A stretch of 64,000 bases of DNA from Chloroflexota bacterium (GCA_020161935.1 JAIUNI010000001.1:620001-684000); one strand, 5' to 3'. Positions 34,243-44,043 are shown, counted from the first letter of the stretch. Notes: generated by a model not told the origin, from the sequence alone. A program made the numbers and translations.

Positions 34243-35202
34243 TTACTGCTCCACATGATGGCAAGCGACATAATGACCGGCATCATGCTCAAGCGCGAGC
34301 GGCGGTATTCGCTTGCAAATCTCACTGCTCAGGTGGCAGCGGGGTTCAAAACGGCAGCCTGTGGGCAAATCATCCAAAGGTGGGGGATGACCAGCGATTG
34401 AAGCCAGCGTCGAGCCGGGACGGTTAATATCCGGGAATGCTTGGAGCAATCGCTGCGTATAAGGGTGCAGCGGTTTGTTGAAGATGGTTTCAACATCTCC
34501 AGCTTCCGCCACTTTGCCGCCATACATGACCAATACATCGTCACAGACTTCAGCGACCACACCTAAATCATGCGTCACCAGAATAACCGCTAGTCCCAAA
34601 TCGCGTTGCAGTTTTTGGAGCAAACTCAAAATTTGTGCCTGAATCATGACATCCAGTGCGGTTGTAGGTTCGTCGGCGATTAGCACATCCGGTTCGCAAG
34701 CCAGCGCCATCGCGATCATCGCCCGCTGGCGCATCCCACCGCTGAACTGGTGTGGGTACTGCTGGGCGCGGTTGGCTGGAATGCCGACAATTTCTATCAA
34801 TTCGCCGACACGTGTCAAAGCCTGTTTGCGGGTAATCTGCGGCTCTCGCATGATGGCTTCAGCAATTTGGTCACTGACGCGCTGAACCGGATTAAGTGCG
34901 TTCATCGCACCCTGAAAGACAATCGCTAATTTTTTCCAGCGGTAATCGCGCATCTCACGTTCAGATAACCGTAATAAGTCCGTTCCCCGGTAGAGTATCC
35001 TTCCGCCGATAATACGGCCTTCCGCAGGTAGTAACCGGAGTAGGGAAAGCATCGTGGTTGTTTTACCGCAGCCCGATTCCCCGACGAGTGCCAGCGAACG
35101 ACCTTTTTGAACTTGGAAGTTGATATCCTCGACCGCATGGAGCGGATGCCCATTCGATTGGTAGTCGATTGATAAATTTTGTACGTCCAATATCGGAGTC
35201 AT
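34243..35202 (-). CDS. Peptide ABC transporter ATPase (OppD/DppD)
   Basis: ATPase of 319 residues: Walker A GESGCGKTT, signature SGGMRQRAM (LSGGM type usual in OppD), Walker B VLIADEPTTALDV, VTHDLGVVAE, and the C-terminal Cys-containing tail PTGCRFEPRCHLSSEIC. ATG 35202 overlaps the permease stop by 4 bases. Forms the ATPase pair of the peptide importer. Confidence 0.95.
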   Translation of the reverse strand: MTPILDVQNLSIDYQSNGHPLHAVEDINFQVQKGRSLALVGESGCGKTTTMLSLLRLLPAEGRIIGGRILYRGTDLLRLSEREMRDYRWKKLAIVFQGAMNALNPVQRVSDQIAEAIMREPQITRKQALTRVGELIEIVGIPANRAQQYPHQFSGGMRQRAMIAMALACEPDVLIADEPTTALDVMIQAQILSLLQKLQRDLGLAVILVTHDLGVVAEVCDDVLVMYGGKVAEAGDVETIFNKPLHPYTQRLLQAFPDINRPGSTLASIAGHPPPLDDLPTGCRFEPRCHLSSEICKRIPPLALEHDAGHYVACHHVEQ

Positions 35203-36131
35203 GAGTTGTCCTGACTCTCTTTTAAGGATTGTGGGGCAGGGGGTAACGGAATGATGAGCGATACCATCCGGCGTGCATCAAACAAGTGGTGGGATTTGAT
35301 GCGAGGATTCACAATCTGCTCCAAACTGTTACCCACGAGAATGAGCGCTAACGTCACCCACAGGATAGCGAAACCGGGGGGTAATAAGAACCACCACGCT
35401 TGTCGGCTGACCGCGCCACGATCCAGCGCGAAGTTTAACATACTGCCCCAACTGATGAGGTTTGGATCGCCTAATCCCAAGAAGCTGAGGGATGACTCGG
35501 CTAAAATCGAGGCGGATATGTCGAGTACTGTTTGGGCGACGATCAGCGGCATCACTTGGGGTAAGACGTGCCGGAGGATGATACGTGCATTACTCGCGCC
35601 AATTGACTTCGAACGCAGAATGAATTGGCGTTCTTTGATTGACAGCGTTTGTGACCGAACGATGCGGGCAGTATACGTCCAGCCGAGCAAACCTATGACC
35701 AGAATGATGTTGAGCAGTCCACGACCCCAGACGGCTATGACGACCAGCATGAGTGGTAAATCGGGAACGACCATCAAGAAATCCACAAGCCGCATCAAGA
35801 GGTTGCCTACTGTACCACCGTAATAACCGGAGATGAGACCGACCGCCGTTCCGATACCCATCGAAACCAGTGATGCCGCAAATCCGACGAGCAGCGAAAC
35901 TCGCGCCCCATATATCAACTGACTCCATACGTCCTTACCGGCATCATCGCGACCTAAGAAATGTTCGGCATCTGGCGGCGCGAACAGGTCATCCGGTTGT
36001 ACACGCAGTCGTTCGTAGGGATCATAGGGTGCAAGCAGGGGTGCAAACACGGCAATGATTAACACCAATGCGAGCATGGCGCTGCCGAGAATGGCTTGTG
36101 GCTTGCGGAAGAATTCTTGTGCGACCGTCAC
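35199..36131 (-). CDS. Peptide ABC transporter permease (OppC/DppC)
   Basis: Membrane subunit of 310 residues, six predicted helices. The N-terminal helix is followed by FAPLLAPYDPYERL and the OppC-type FLGRDDAGKDVWSQLIYGAR segment; docking motif KSIGASNARIILRHVLPQVMP. Start is GTG 36131, 11 bases after the OppB stop. The C-terminal about 30 residues (IIPLPPAPQSLKESQDNS) are an extra hydrophilic tail not usual for the family. Confidence 0.94.
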   Translation of the reverse strand: MTVAQEFFRKPQAILGSAMLALVLIIAVFAPLLAPYDPYERLRVQPDDLFAPPDAEHFLGRDDAGKDVWSQLIYGARVSLLVGFAASLVSMGIGTAVGLISGYYGGTVGNLLMRLVDFLMVVPDLPLMLVVIAVWGRGLLNIILVIGLLGWTYTARIVRSQTLSIKERQFILRSKSIGASNARIILRHVLPQVMPLIVAQTVLDISASILAESSLSFLGLGDPNLISWGSMLNFALDRGAVSRQAWWFLLPPGFAILWVTLALILVGNSLEQIVNPRIKSHHLFDARRMVSLIIPLPPAPQSLKESQDNS

Positions 36132-36142
36132 TTTATTTCCTG

Positions 36143-37156
36143 TCAGCTTGCTTTGATACGCGGGTCAAGTATCGAATACAAGACATCGGTCACGAGGTTC
36201 GCCAAGATGACGCTTACAGCTAACAATAAAAACGCCCCTTGAAGGACAGGATAGTCCTGTTTGGCGACCGAATCAAAAATCAACCGACCGATACCCGGCC
36301 ACGAGAAAACCGTTTCGACCTGAATTGCTCCCCCGACAACATAGCCTAAATTGAGCGCGATGATCGTTACCATTGGCAGCATGGCATTTTTGAGGGCGTG
36401 GTTCTTTAAAATTTGGATGTTCGACAAACCCTTTGCTTTGGCAGTCAGGATATAGTCTTCAGCCAGCACTTCGACAACGCTGCTCCGCATGATGAGCATA
36501 TAGGCACTGGCGCTGCCGACCGCTAACGTGGTTGCCGGTAGGATGAGGTGCCGACCGACATCGAGCCAATATTCGATGGTGCCTTCTTTGGCAGCACCGG
36601 GTTCTACCATCCCGCTGGTGGGCAGCACCCCCCGCGCAATCACTAGCAAAATGATGCCTAAGAAGAACGTTGGCAGCGCCCATGTTGTCAGGCCGATAAT
36701 GAGAGCGCTGGCATCCACCCACGTGCCGTGCCGCCATGCCGCGACGACACCGACGATGATGCCGCCCACAATGGCAACCACTTCTCCGGCAAAGAGCAGT
36801 AAGGCCGTACGCCATATTCGTTCGGCGAGAATTTCGTTCACACTGCTGCGCTGGGCAAAGGAAATACCGAGGTTGCCTTGAAACAGGTTGCTGATGTATG
36901 CGCCAAATTGGCTGTCAAATATGCCGCCAATGTCACCCGATTGCAGGCGTTCGGTGTTAATCCACACAGGTTTATCGAGACCAAACTGCACGCGAATCGT
37001 TTCTTGAGCTTGTTTGGTCATGCGCGGGTTGCGAAAGAGCAACTTGATCGGATCACCGGGGAGAATCCGAAATAAGAAAAAATTAAATACAATAATGACC
37101 GCCAGCGTTAGCAGGGCAAATACGATTTTCCGAAACAGGTAATCAAATTGGATCAC
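36143..37156 (-). CDS. Peptide ABC transporter permease (OppB/DppB)
   Basis: Membrane subunit of 337 residues with six predicted helices. Signature segments: FLFRILPGDPI near the N-terminus, QFGLDKPVW, and the docking motif KAKGLSNIQILKNHALKNAMLP. IQVETVFSWPGIGRL is diagnostic of OppB/DppB. Start GTG 37156 with a poor ribosome site, 27 bases after the binding-protein stop. It pairs with OppC. Confidence 0.94.
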   Translation of the reverse strand: MIQFDYLFRKIVFALLTLAVIIVFNFFLFRILPGDPIKLLFRNPRMTKQAQETIRVQFGLDKPVWINTERLQSGDIGGIFDSQFGAYISNLFQGNLGISFAQRSSVNEILAERIWRTALLLFAGEVVAIVGGIIVGVVAAWRHGTWVDASALIIGLTTWALPTFFLGIILLVIARGVLPTSGMVEPGAAKEGTIEYWLDVGRHLILPATTLAVGSASAYMLIMRSSVVEVLAEDYILTAKAKGLSNIQILKNHALKNAMLPMVTIIALNLGYVVGGAIQVETVFSWPGIGRLIFDSVAKQDYPVLQGAFLLLAVSVILANLVTDVLYSILDPRIKAS

Positions 37157-37183
37157 AATGGATAGCCAACTTACTCGTGCTTG

Positions 37184-38791
37184 TTATGAACCGCTTACCT
37201 GTGAAAATCCGGTATAAAGCGCCCACTTCATTGTCGAGATTGCATTGAGTGGGTCAAATATAAACCGATCTTTGCGGTAGGCGCTGATGGAATCGGTATA
37301 CGCCAAGATTAACCACGGTCGCTCTTCCGCGATAATCGTCTGCATTTGCCAGATGATGTCTTTGCGCTCATCGGGGTTGAGTGCGGTTGCTTGCGCTTCA
37401 AATAGCGCGTCATATTCAGGCGAGCAGAAGCCGCTGTCATTCCAGCCACCATCTTGCATTTCGGCACAGGTGAACACGCTGGTCAGGAAGTGCGGGTCAG
37501 CATCGGTATCCCATTCCCAGTGGATAAGGTCGTAGTCGAAGTCAACCTGCCGCGCGATGAGCGAGTCGGTTGATTCGACTTCAGGGAAGGCTGAGATGCC
37601 AATGTCTGCCAATCCATCTGAAATGATTTGGATGATACGGAAGTTTGCTGCCGCGCTGTCGTCCGTCATCAAGCGGTATTCAAGCGGCGTACCATCCGAA
37701 TATTCGCGGATACCGTCGCCATCACTATCCACATATCCCGCCTCGTCAAGCATCTGGTTAGCTTGAGCGATGTCATAGGGGATTTCGCCAATATCAGTAT
37801 TGTAGAATGCGCCCATACCCATTGTGATAAAGGCATTCCCCGGAAGGGCATAGCCAAGATACGCGATGTTGATAATTTGCTGGCGGTCAATCGAATAATC
37901 AATCGCTTTCCGCACAATCGGGTCATGCAGACTCGCGGGTGAAGTGCCGTCTGGTGTCCAATTGACCGAGAGTTCACTCCACTTGTTCGCTAAGGCAGAG
38001 TCGATTTGAATGTTCGGGTCGTTTTCAATCGCGGGAATGCCTGTAAACGGCACCCCATAAATGTAATCGACTTCTCCAACTTGCAGCGCTTGGATGAGCG
38101 CATCCTCATTGCCGTATTCACGGTAAACGATTTGGTCAACCGGCGCTGGCCCACGCCAGTAGTTCGGGTTGGCATCCAAAATCATATACTCACCCGGTTG
38201 ATAATCGGTCATGACATAGGGGCCGCTGCCAATCGTCACGCTGGGATCTTCATACATGCCGATTTCGTCCGGCGGAATGTCCTGCCAGATGTGCGGCGGT
38301 AGAATATACGCATACAGCAGCTTCGCAGTAACCATGTTGGGAACGGGTTGCGAAAGCGTGATTTGCAGTGTGGTCGGGTCAAGCGCTTCGACCGCGGTGA
38401 TATTGGTCAAGTAAGAAACGATAGCGGGGGCGCTGGTTTCGATATACCAGTTGAGCGACCATGCAGCTTCAACGGCGGTGCAGGGTGTACCGTCGCTAAA
38501 GGTGACTCCTTCGCGAATTTTGAACGTCCATACGAGACCGTCTTCTGACGATGACCAGCTTTCAGCCAAGCCGGGTATGACGTTCGCACCGTCGGCGGCT
38601 TCGATCAGGGTTTCATAAAAGAGACCTTTTTGAGCGTAACCATATAAGCTGGTGGTGGGGTTGAGGACATCAATAATATAAGTGGTACCGACGGTCAGTT
38701 TAGAAGGCGAGTCTTGGGCGACGGTGACTGATCCAACGAGAGCAATGATGAGGACAATACACAATTGAAATGGGCGTTTAAAAATGCTCAT
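37184..38791 (-). CDS. Peptide ABC transporter substrate-binding protein (SBP_bac_5)
   Basis: Exported 535-residue binding protein of the OppA/DppA family. Signal peptide with probable cut TVA|QDS near residue 25; no lipobox. Family features: LAESWSSSEDGLVWTFKIREGVTFSDGTP, followed by a large two-lobe protein and the late IWQMQTIIAEERPWLILAY segment. First gene of the operon, with promoter TTGCAA-N17-TATTAT upstream. It delivers peptides (or nickel, sugars or other ligands known for this family) to the permease; the following S9 peptidase favours peptides. Confidence 0.94.
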   Translation of the reverse strand: MSIFKRPFQLCIVLIIALVGSVTVAQDSPSKLTVGTTYIIDVLNPTTSLYGYAQKGLFYETLIEAADGANVIPGLAESWSSSEDGLVWTFKIREGVTFSDGTPCTAVEAAWSLNWYIETSAPAIVSYLTNITAVEALDPTTLQITLSQPVPNMVTAKLLYAYILPPHIWQDIPPDEIGMYEDPSVTIGSGPYVMTDYQPGEYMILDANPNYWRGPAPVDQIVYREYGNEDALIQALQVGEVDYIYGVPFTGIPAIENDPNIQIDSALANKWSELSVNWTPDGTSPASLHDPIVRKAIDYSIDRQQIINIAYLGYALPGNAFITMGMGAFYNTDIGEIPYDIAQANQMLDEAGYVDSDGDGIREYSDGTPLEYRLMTDDSAAANFRIIQIISDGLADIGISAFPEVESTDSLIARQVDFDYDLIHWEWDTDADPHFLTSVFTCAEMQDGGWNDSGFCSPEYDALFEAQATALNPDERKDIIWQMQTIIAEERPWLILAYTDSISAYRKDRFIFDPLNAISTMKWALYTGFSQVSGS

Positions 38792-38829
38792 AAAAATTTG
38801 TGTTCTCTTTAAAGTTAATCGGTGGGGCG

Positions 38830-38858
38830 ATAATAGACGTAATAGAAGAAATTTGCAA
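38830..38858 (-). promoter_or_regulatory. Promoter of the peptide-uptake operon
   Basis: On the minus strand, TTGCAA (38858-38853), 17-bp spacer, TATTAT (38835-38830). Start near 38823, leader about 30 bases. Confidence 0.65.
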
Positions 38859-38901
38859 CCTGTTCACAGGCTTATTTCGGGAGCGTTCATCTGCTATTAC
38901 A

Positions 38902-39831
38902 TCACTTCACGGGCAGCTCGGTTGTGGGTCGGCGAAACGCGAATTTTTCAACCGGATATACAGACAGCAGGACACCCATAGCGATGAGAATTCCACCGAC
39001 TAGTAACGAGGGTTGTACCTCTTGGTGTAGCAAAATGACGCTGAGGACTGCCCCCACGAGTGGCTGGGCGAAGAAGGTTAACGAGGCAATTGAACCGTCA
39101 ATCAAAGCAAATGCGCGGTTCCATAACCACATCGCGCCAGCCGTGGAAACGACACCGAGATAGAGGACACCAAGAATAATCCCGCCGTCGATTTGTCCAA
39201 GCGAGCGTGATTGCAGTTCCACAACTGCGGCAGGAACGGTTAGCAGTAAACCCCCACAAAAAGCAATCAGGGTAACAAGCAGTGTATCGATTGTCGCGCT
39301 CACACGACGGATGAGAATGGAGTACAACCCCCACGTCACCGCTGCAATCGCAAGGGCAATATTCCCTCGAAAGGTTTCCGACCCAAAATCCGCTTTGCTA
39401 GGGTCAATGATGATAATGACACCAACAGTTGCCAATATAACGGCAGCTATGCGTTGTGGGGTTAATTTTTCGTGGAGGAGCAGGGCAGCAAATATGAGAA
39501 TAAACGCGGGAGAAGCGCTGGTCACCAGTGAGCCGTTGATGGCGGTTGATTCATCGGTGCCAACGAACTGTGCGCCTACGCTGATACCAAAGCCAAGAAT
39601 GCCAATGCCAATAAGCTGGAAGACTTGACGACTGGTCAAATTTTGTATCTTTTCGCGTTGAAAATAGGCCATACCCCCTAGCACTAAAATGCCTAACACA
39701 AGGCGCATAGTCAGCAGCGTGAAGGGTGGGATAACTTGCAGCACAACGTCTGAAACGACATACATGCCACCCCAAATTGCAGCCGCTAGCAAGCCGAAAA
39801 TAATACCTTTAACCTGTGTTGAACTATTCAT
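38902..39831 (-). CDS. EamA (DMT) family transporter
   Basis: Membrane protein of 309 residues with ten predicted helices in two EamA repeats, e.g. GLLAAAIWGGMYVVSDVVLQ (repeat 1) and ALAIAAVTWGLYSILIRRVS (repeat 2). Proteins of this family export amino acids, metabolites or drugs. ATG 39831 (MNSSTQVKG) is preferred to the upstream TTG at 39858, since AAGAG lies 8 bases before it. Divergent from the Liv operon; an amino acid exporter opposing an amino acid importer is possible but unproven. Confidence 0.9.
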   Translation of the reverse strand: MNSSTQVKGIIFGLLAAAIWGGMYVVSDVVLQVIPPFTLLTMRLVLGILVLGGMAYFQREKIQNLTSRQVFQLIGIGILGFGISVGAQFVGTDESTAINGSLVTSASPAFILIFAALLLHEKLTPQRIAAVILATVGVIIIIDPSKADFGSETFRGNIALAIAAVTWGLYSILIRRVSATIDTLLVTLIAFCGGLLLTVPAAVVELQSRSLGQIDGGIILGVLYLGVVSTAGAMWLWNRAFALIDGSIASLTFFAQPLVGAVLSVILLHQEVQPSLLVGGILIAMGVLLSVYPVEKFAFRRPTTELPVK

Positions 39832-39865
39832 ATATTGGCTCTTATTTGTACTTGACAAAACTTAC

Positions 39866-39894
39866 TTGTCGGTTTTTGTAATACATGGTATGCT
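39866..39894 (+). promoter_or_regulatory. Candidate promoter of the Liv operon
   Basis: TTGTCG at 39866-39871, 17-bp spacer, TATGCT at 39889-39894 with TG one base upstream (extended -10). Start about 39901, leader about 128 bases. Confidence 0.5.
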
Positions 39895-40028
39895 CCCACT
39901 CCTGCGCTACCTGTACCAAATTGACAGAATTTAATAAATTTATTTGACTATTTTTTCTGGTGTATTGGAACTTGTGGTGCATAAGAATATCGAAGTGTAA
40001 CCAATTACACAATTTTATGGAGCAAGAG

Positions 40029-41249
40029 ATGAAGACTAAACGGTTTATTTTAATGGTATTGCTGACGATGGTTGCCATCGCCATGAATGCGGCTGTACTT
40101 AGGGCGCAGGATGCCAAGGTGATTAAGATTGCGTCGCAGAGTCCGCTTTCCGGCGGTCAGGCGCTTTCTGGTACGAGTATGCGTAACGCTATTGAGTTGG
40201 CAATCGCTGACTTGAAGCAGCCGTTGGTTGATTTGGGTTTCGACGTTCAATATGTTCCGTTTGATGACCAAGCTACGCCCGATGTTGGTGTGTCGAACGC
40301 ACAGAACATGGTGAACGATCCTGCAATTCTCGTGGTGATCGGTCACTGGAACAGCGGTGTCGCCATTCCTTCGTCAGAAGTCTATAACACCTATGACTTG
40401 GCGATGATTTCCCCCGCGAACACCAATCCGCGTGTGACTTCGCGCGGTCTCTCGGTTGTCAACCGTGTCTGCGGTCGTGACGACAACCAAGGTCCGACGG
40501 GTGCCAAGTTCCTCGCTGGCCTCGGCACCGTGAAGAGCGTTTATGTCCTCCATGACAAGACCCCGTACGGTCAGGGTATTGCAACCTTCTTCCAAACTGA
40601 AGCTGAAGCACAGGGTATTGCCGTCCTCGGCTTTGAAGGCACCGAAGAGAAATCAAACTTCGACGGTATCATTCAGCCGATTTTGGCGACCGCGCCGGAT
40701 GCCATTTACTTCGGTGGTATCTACGATCAAACCGCCGTGTTCCTGAGCCAAGCCCGCGCCGCTGGTTACACCGGTATCTTCATGGGGCCGGATGGTACGG
40801 ATGCTTCTGACTTTGCCGCGTTGGCTGGTGAAGCGGCTGTCGGTACTTATTACACCTCGGCTGCTGGCCCGCTTTCGGTTTTCCCTGATGCTGCCAAGTT
40901 TGTTGAGGACTACAACACGGCTTATGGCGAAAATCCGCAGCCGTATGGCCCAGAATCCTACGATGCGACCGCCGTTGCTCTGCACGCGATCCAAGTTGCG
41001 ATTGAACTGAATGGTGGCGAATTGCCGTCACGCGCTCAGGTTGCCGCAGCCGTCCGTGGCACGGCCGACTTCCAAGGTCTGACCGGCCCGATTAGCTTCG
41101 ATGCTTACGGCGACCGCGCGACCGCAAACTACTATGTTTCGCAGGTGAAGAGCGGCGACCCGGCACTGTGGAGCGAGAATGAACTCCTCGATACAGTGAC
41201 GGTTGCTTCACCCTTTACCGCACTGCTGGAAAGCGCGATGGGGCAGTAA
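40029..41249 (+). CDS. livJ: Branched-chain amino acid ABC transporter substrate-binding protein
   Basis: Exported 406-residue Leu/Ile/Val-binding-type protein. Signal peptide with likely cut LRA|QDA near residue 26; no lipobox Cys. Type I periplasmic-binding fold with KIASQSPLSGGQALSGTSMRNAIELA, the usual amino acid contact segment, VIGHWNSGVAIPSSEVY and ISPANTNPRVTSRG. Start ATG 40029 with GGAG six bases upstream; a longer frame to 39960 would lose the signal peptide at the N-terminus. First gene of livJHMGF; a strong hairpin follows. Confidence 0.94.
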   Translation: MKTKRFILMVLLTMVAIAMNAAVLRAQDAKVIKIASQSPLSGGQALSGTSMRNAIELAIADLKQPLVDLGFDVQYVPFDDQATPDVGVSNAQNMVNDPAILVVIGHWNSGVAIPSSEVYNTYDLAMISPANTNPRVTSRGLSVVNRVCGRDDNQGPTGAKFLAGLGTVKSVYVLHDKTPYGQGIATFFQTEAEAQGIAVLGFEGTEEKSNFDGIIQPILATAPDAIYFGGIYDQTAVFLSQARAAGYTGIFMGPDGTDASDFAALAGEAAVGTYYTSAAGPLSVFPDAAKFVEDYNTAYGENPQPYGPESYDATAVALHAIQVAIELNGGELPSRAQVAAAVRGTADFQGLTGPISFDAYGDRATANYYVSQVKSGDPALWSENELLDTVTVASPFTALLESAMGQ

Positions 41250-41268
41250 AGTAAGACTTGATCGTCGT

Positions 41269-41314
41269 AGCGGCGGCGCTGCATTTTTCAAAGTGTAGCC
41301 CGCCGCTTTTTTTT
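41269..41314 (+). terminator. Partial terminator between livJ and livH
   Basis: AGCGGCGG (41269-41276) pairs with CCGCCGCT (41300-41307), with further pairs inside (GCTGCA/TGTAGC), followed by eight T. It looks like a real terminator, so readthrough probably sets a high livJ to permease ratio. Confidence 0.8.
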
Positions 41315-41337
41315 AGCTTTAACTTACGGAGCATCAT

Positions 41338-42471
41338 ATGGTGTCGAATCAAGCCACATCAAGCTGGCTGTATCGTTACGTCGTTCTTCCCCTCGGGCAA
41401 ATGTTGATCTTTATTGTTGGCGCTGCTTTGCTGATGACCCTATTTGCCTACGCGCTGGCTGTTCTATTTCCTACACCGCGCCCGAATATCATTTTGGCTG
41501 ACCAAATTGGTCGCCAGCTACCGGGTATGATTATCAGCGGTGTGACAATTGGCTTTGTGTACGCCATGATCGCCCTCGGTTATACGCTGGTATACGGGGT
41601 TCTAAAATTTATTAATTTTGCACACAGTGAAATTTTTATGTTCGGTGGTGTTGTTGGGTTTGAAGTGATCCGCCGGATTGCGGATGCTGGCTTTCTCGAA
41701 TCGTGGAGTCCACTGCTCCTTGTGGTTTTGATTGTTATTACGTCCATGATATGCAGTGGTTTGCTGGCAGTCATAATCGAGCGTGTAGCCTATCGGCCAT
41801 TACGAGGTGCGCCGCGTTTGGTGCCGCTGATCTCAGCGATTGGTATTTCCTTCTTTCTGGCAGATGCTGTTCGTGCTTTTGAAGCCGTTACCCGGAATGC
41901 TTTCAAATTGACGTACCCTGTCTCGAATATTCCAGCTTTGAGTACGCCGATTTCGATACAAATAGGAACGACTCCGGTCAATATTCGCGTCACTTCTATT
42001 ATTGTGATTGTCGCGGCTATGCTGATGCTGGTGGCGCTTAATTACTTTGTGAATGGCACCAAATTAGGGCGTGGTATCCGAGCCGTTTCACAGGATATGT
42101 CAACGGCTTCGTTGATGGGTATTAATGTCAACCTGATGATTTCACTGACTTTCTTTGTCGGTGGTGCGTTCGGCGGCGCGGCAGGTTCTTTATTTGGGCT
42201 GAACGTCGGTACAATCGATCCGTTTGTAGGCTTTATACCCGGTTTAAAGGCATTCACGGCTGCGGTTCTCGGTGGTATCGGGAATGTGACCGGTGCGCTG
42301 CTCGGTGGCTTAATGCTCGGTATGTTGGAATCGTTTCTGAGCGGTATCCTCGTGTACTTTCCAGCTTTAGGTGGACGCTATACCGACATCTTTACTTTCC
42401 TTGTACTTATCCTTGTGCTGATCTTCCGTCCGAGCGGCCTGTTGGGTGAGCGTGTGGACGAGAAGGTGTAA
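41338..42471 (+). CDS. livH: Branched-chain amino acid ABC transporter permease
   Basis: Membrane subunit of 377 residues, longer than most LivH because of an N-terminal hydrophobic arm (about 60 residues) before the canonical start ISGVTIGFVYAMIALGYTLVYGVLKFINFAHSE region. Also seen: ERVAYRPLRGAPRLVPLISAIG and LGGIGNVTGALLGGL near the C-terminus. GGAG ten bases before ATG 41338. Ends in TAATG overlapping livM. Confidence 0.94.
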   Translation: MVSNQATSSWLYRYVVLPLGQMLIFIVGAALLMTLFAYALAVLFPTPRPNIILADQIGRQLPGMIISGVTIGFVYAMIALGYTLVYGVLKFINFAHSEIFMFGGVVGFEVIRRIADAGFLESWSPLLLVVLIVITSMICSGLLAVIIERVAYRPLRGAPRLVPLISAIGISFFLADAVRAFEAVTRNAFKLTYPVSNIPALSTPISIQIGTTPVNIRVTSIIVIVAAMLMLVALNYFVNGTKLGRGIRAVSQDMSTASLMGINVNLMISLTFFVGGAFGGAAGSLFGLNVGTIDPFVGFIPGLKAFTAAVLGGIGNVTGALLGGLMLGMLESFLSGILVYFPALGGRYTDIFTFLVLILVLIFRPSGLLGERVDEKV

Positions 42472-44039
42472 TGATGACAACTACTACTGTAGAACAACCT
42501 GTTGGCTTTATCCGACGCGCACTGAGTAATCGGTGGATCGCGCTGGCCTTTCTTGCACTTTATATTGTCATCGTCTACGCAGCATTGTTTGGTCTTGAGC
42601 GGGCCAGTCCGATCTTCCCAATACTCAGTACACTGGCTTTTGCGCCGTTTGCCCTAACGCCGTTTGTGACGATGGCATTATCAATTGACTGGCGTTTCAA
42701 GGGATTGGCTATTTTATTGTTATTGTTCGTGTTGATGCCTATTTTGGGGATGAAAGATACCAGCTTTCTCGAACTCGCTATTCAAATCTGTATTTTTGCA
42801 GGTTTGGCGCTGGGGCTGAATATCGTTGTGGGGTTCGCGGGATTACTCGATCTTGGCTACATTGCCTTCTTCGCGGTTGGCGCGTACCTTTGGGCGATGT
42901 TTACATCCCCTGTAGAGACCTATATCAAAGTCAGTAACGCACTTGTTCCGGCAAGTTCGTTTTATCTGTTTATGTTTATCGGTGTGATTATCGCGGCAAT
43001 CGGCGGTATTTTGCTGGGGCTGCCGGTGCTGCGGTTGCGCGGTGACTATCTGGCGATTGTGACGCTAGGGTTCGGCGAAATGATCCGTATCTTGGCACAG
43101 AACTCTGATACCGTCGGTAACCCGCCGATCAACTTTACGAACGGCTCGCAAGGCTTGGACGGTGTGGCTCGACCGCCGATTCCACAATTCCTGCGTGACC
43201 TTGTGCCGACAGTCGAAAATGCGCTCAAACTCGACATTAACAACGCGCAAACCGTTACACAGCAGTTGTTGTTCTACTTCATCGCGATTTTGGTGATCGT
43301 CATTATTATTCTGGTCGCTCGTCGGCTGGAAAACTCGCCAATTGGGCGGGCGTGGACTGCTATCCGCGAGGACGAGGTGGCGGCGATTGCGATGGGTGTG
43401 CCATTGGTACGTATGAAACTATTAGCCTTCGCGATGGGCGCGTCATTCGCAGGTGCTATCGGTGTCTTGTACGCTTCCAAGCAAACGTTTGTTAGCCCTG
43501 AAAGTTTCAGCCTTAGCCAATCGATTAGTATTTTGGCAATGGTGATTGTAGGTGGTATCGGCAGCATACAGGGGGTACTGCTCGGCGCATGTGTGGTCAC
43601 GCTGCTCAATTTGCTGGTGCTTAAGAACTTGTCGACACAAATTAGCAATTGGCGCAATATTGATGCTATCGTACCACACTGGCTAATTATTATTGTCGCG
43701 GTCATCATCGGCTTATTCCTGCTGTGGCAGGCGTGGAAACTGGTGCGGTCTTACGTAAACAGCACTCGTTTCCAAACGAGCGGCATCGCGAATATTATCG
43801 GCGCGGTCGTGTTGGCGATGATTGCTATAGCGGCAATTGTTTTTGCGTTTACCAGCGGCGAATTCCATATTCGCGATTGGCCGACACAGCTTGAGCCAGC
43901 CCGTTACGAGCGGTTGGTGTTCGGTATCCTGCTCATCATCATGATGATCTTCCGTCCTGCTGGTTTACTGCCAGAGGGCAGACGACGGCTCGAATTGCAG
44001 GCGGCCAAGACTGAGCAGAAAATTGAAGGAGAGGTTTAG
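42471..44039 (+). CDS. livM: Branched-chain amino acid ABC transporter permease, long form
   Basis: Second permease, 522 residues, well above the usual 300-430. The LivM core is clear: GLALGLNIVVGFAGLLDLGYIAFFAVGAY, LPVLRLRGDYLAIVTLGFGEMIRIL, AFAMGASFAGAIGVLYAS and VIVGGIGSIQGVLLGA. Extra length comes from N-terminal helices (about 1-100), a hydrophilic insertion around 225-255 and two more C-terminal hydrophobic segments (about 405-470). Pairs with LivH. Stop is 4 bases before livG's ATG. Confidence 0.93.
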   Translation: MMTTTTVEQPVGFIRRALSNRWIALAFLALYIVIVYAALFGLERASPIFPILSTLAFAPFALTPFVTMALSIDWRFKGLAILLLLFVLMPILGMKDTSFLELAIQICIFAGLALGLNIVVGFAGLLDLGYIAFFAVGAYLWAMFTSPVETYIKVSNALVPASSFYLFMFIGVIIAAIGGILLGLPVLRLRGDYLAIVTLGFGEMIRILAQNSDTVGNPPINFTNGSQGLDGVARPPIPQFLRDLVPTVENALKLDINNAQTVTQQLLFYFIAILVIVIIILVARRLENSPIGRAWTAIREDEVAAIAMGVPLVRMKLLAFAMGASFAGAIGVLYASKQTFVSPESFSLSQSISILAMVIVGGIGSIQGVLLGACVVTLLNLLVLKNLSTQISNWRNIDAIVPHWLIIIVAVIIGLFLLWQAWKLVRSYVNSTRFQTSGIANIIGAVVLAMIAIAAIVFAFTSGEFHIRDWPTQLEPARYERLVFGILLIIMMIFRPAGLLPEGRRRLELQAAKTEQKIEGEV

Positions 44040-44043
44040 CACA

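Noticed and set aside
39852..39882. TTGACA with a TGTAAT box upstream of livJ
   Set aside because: The spacer is 19 bp and the -10 is poor; the overlapping TTGTCG-N17-TATGCT pair with an extended -10 fits better.
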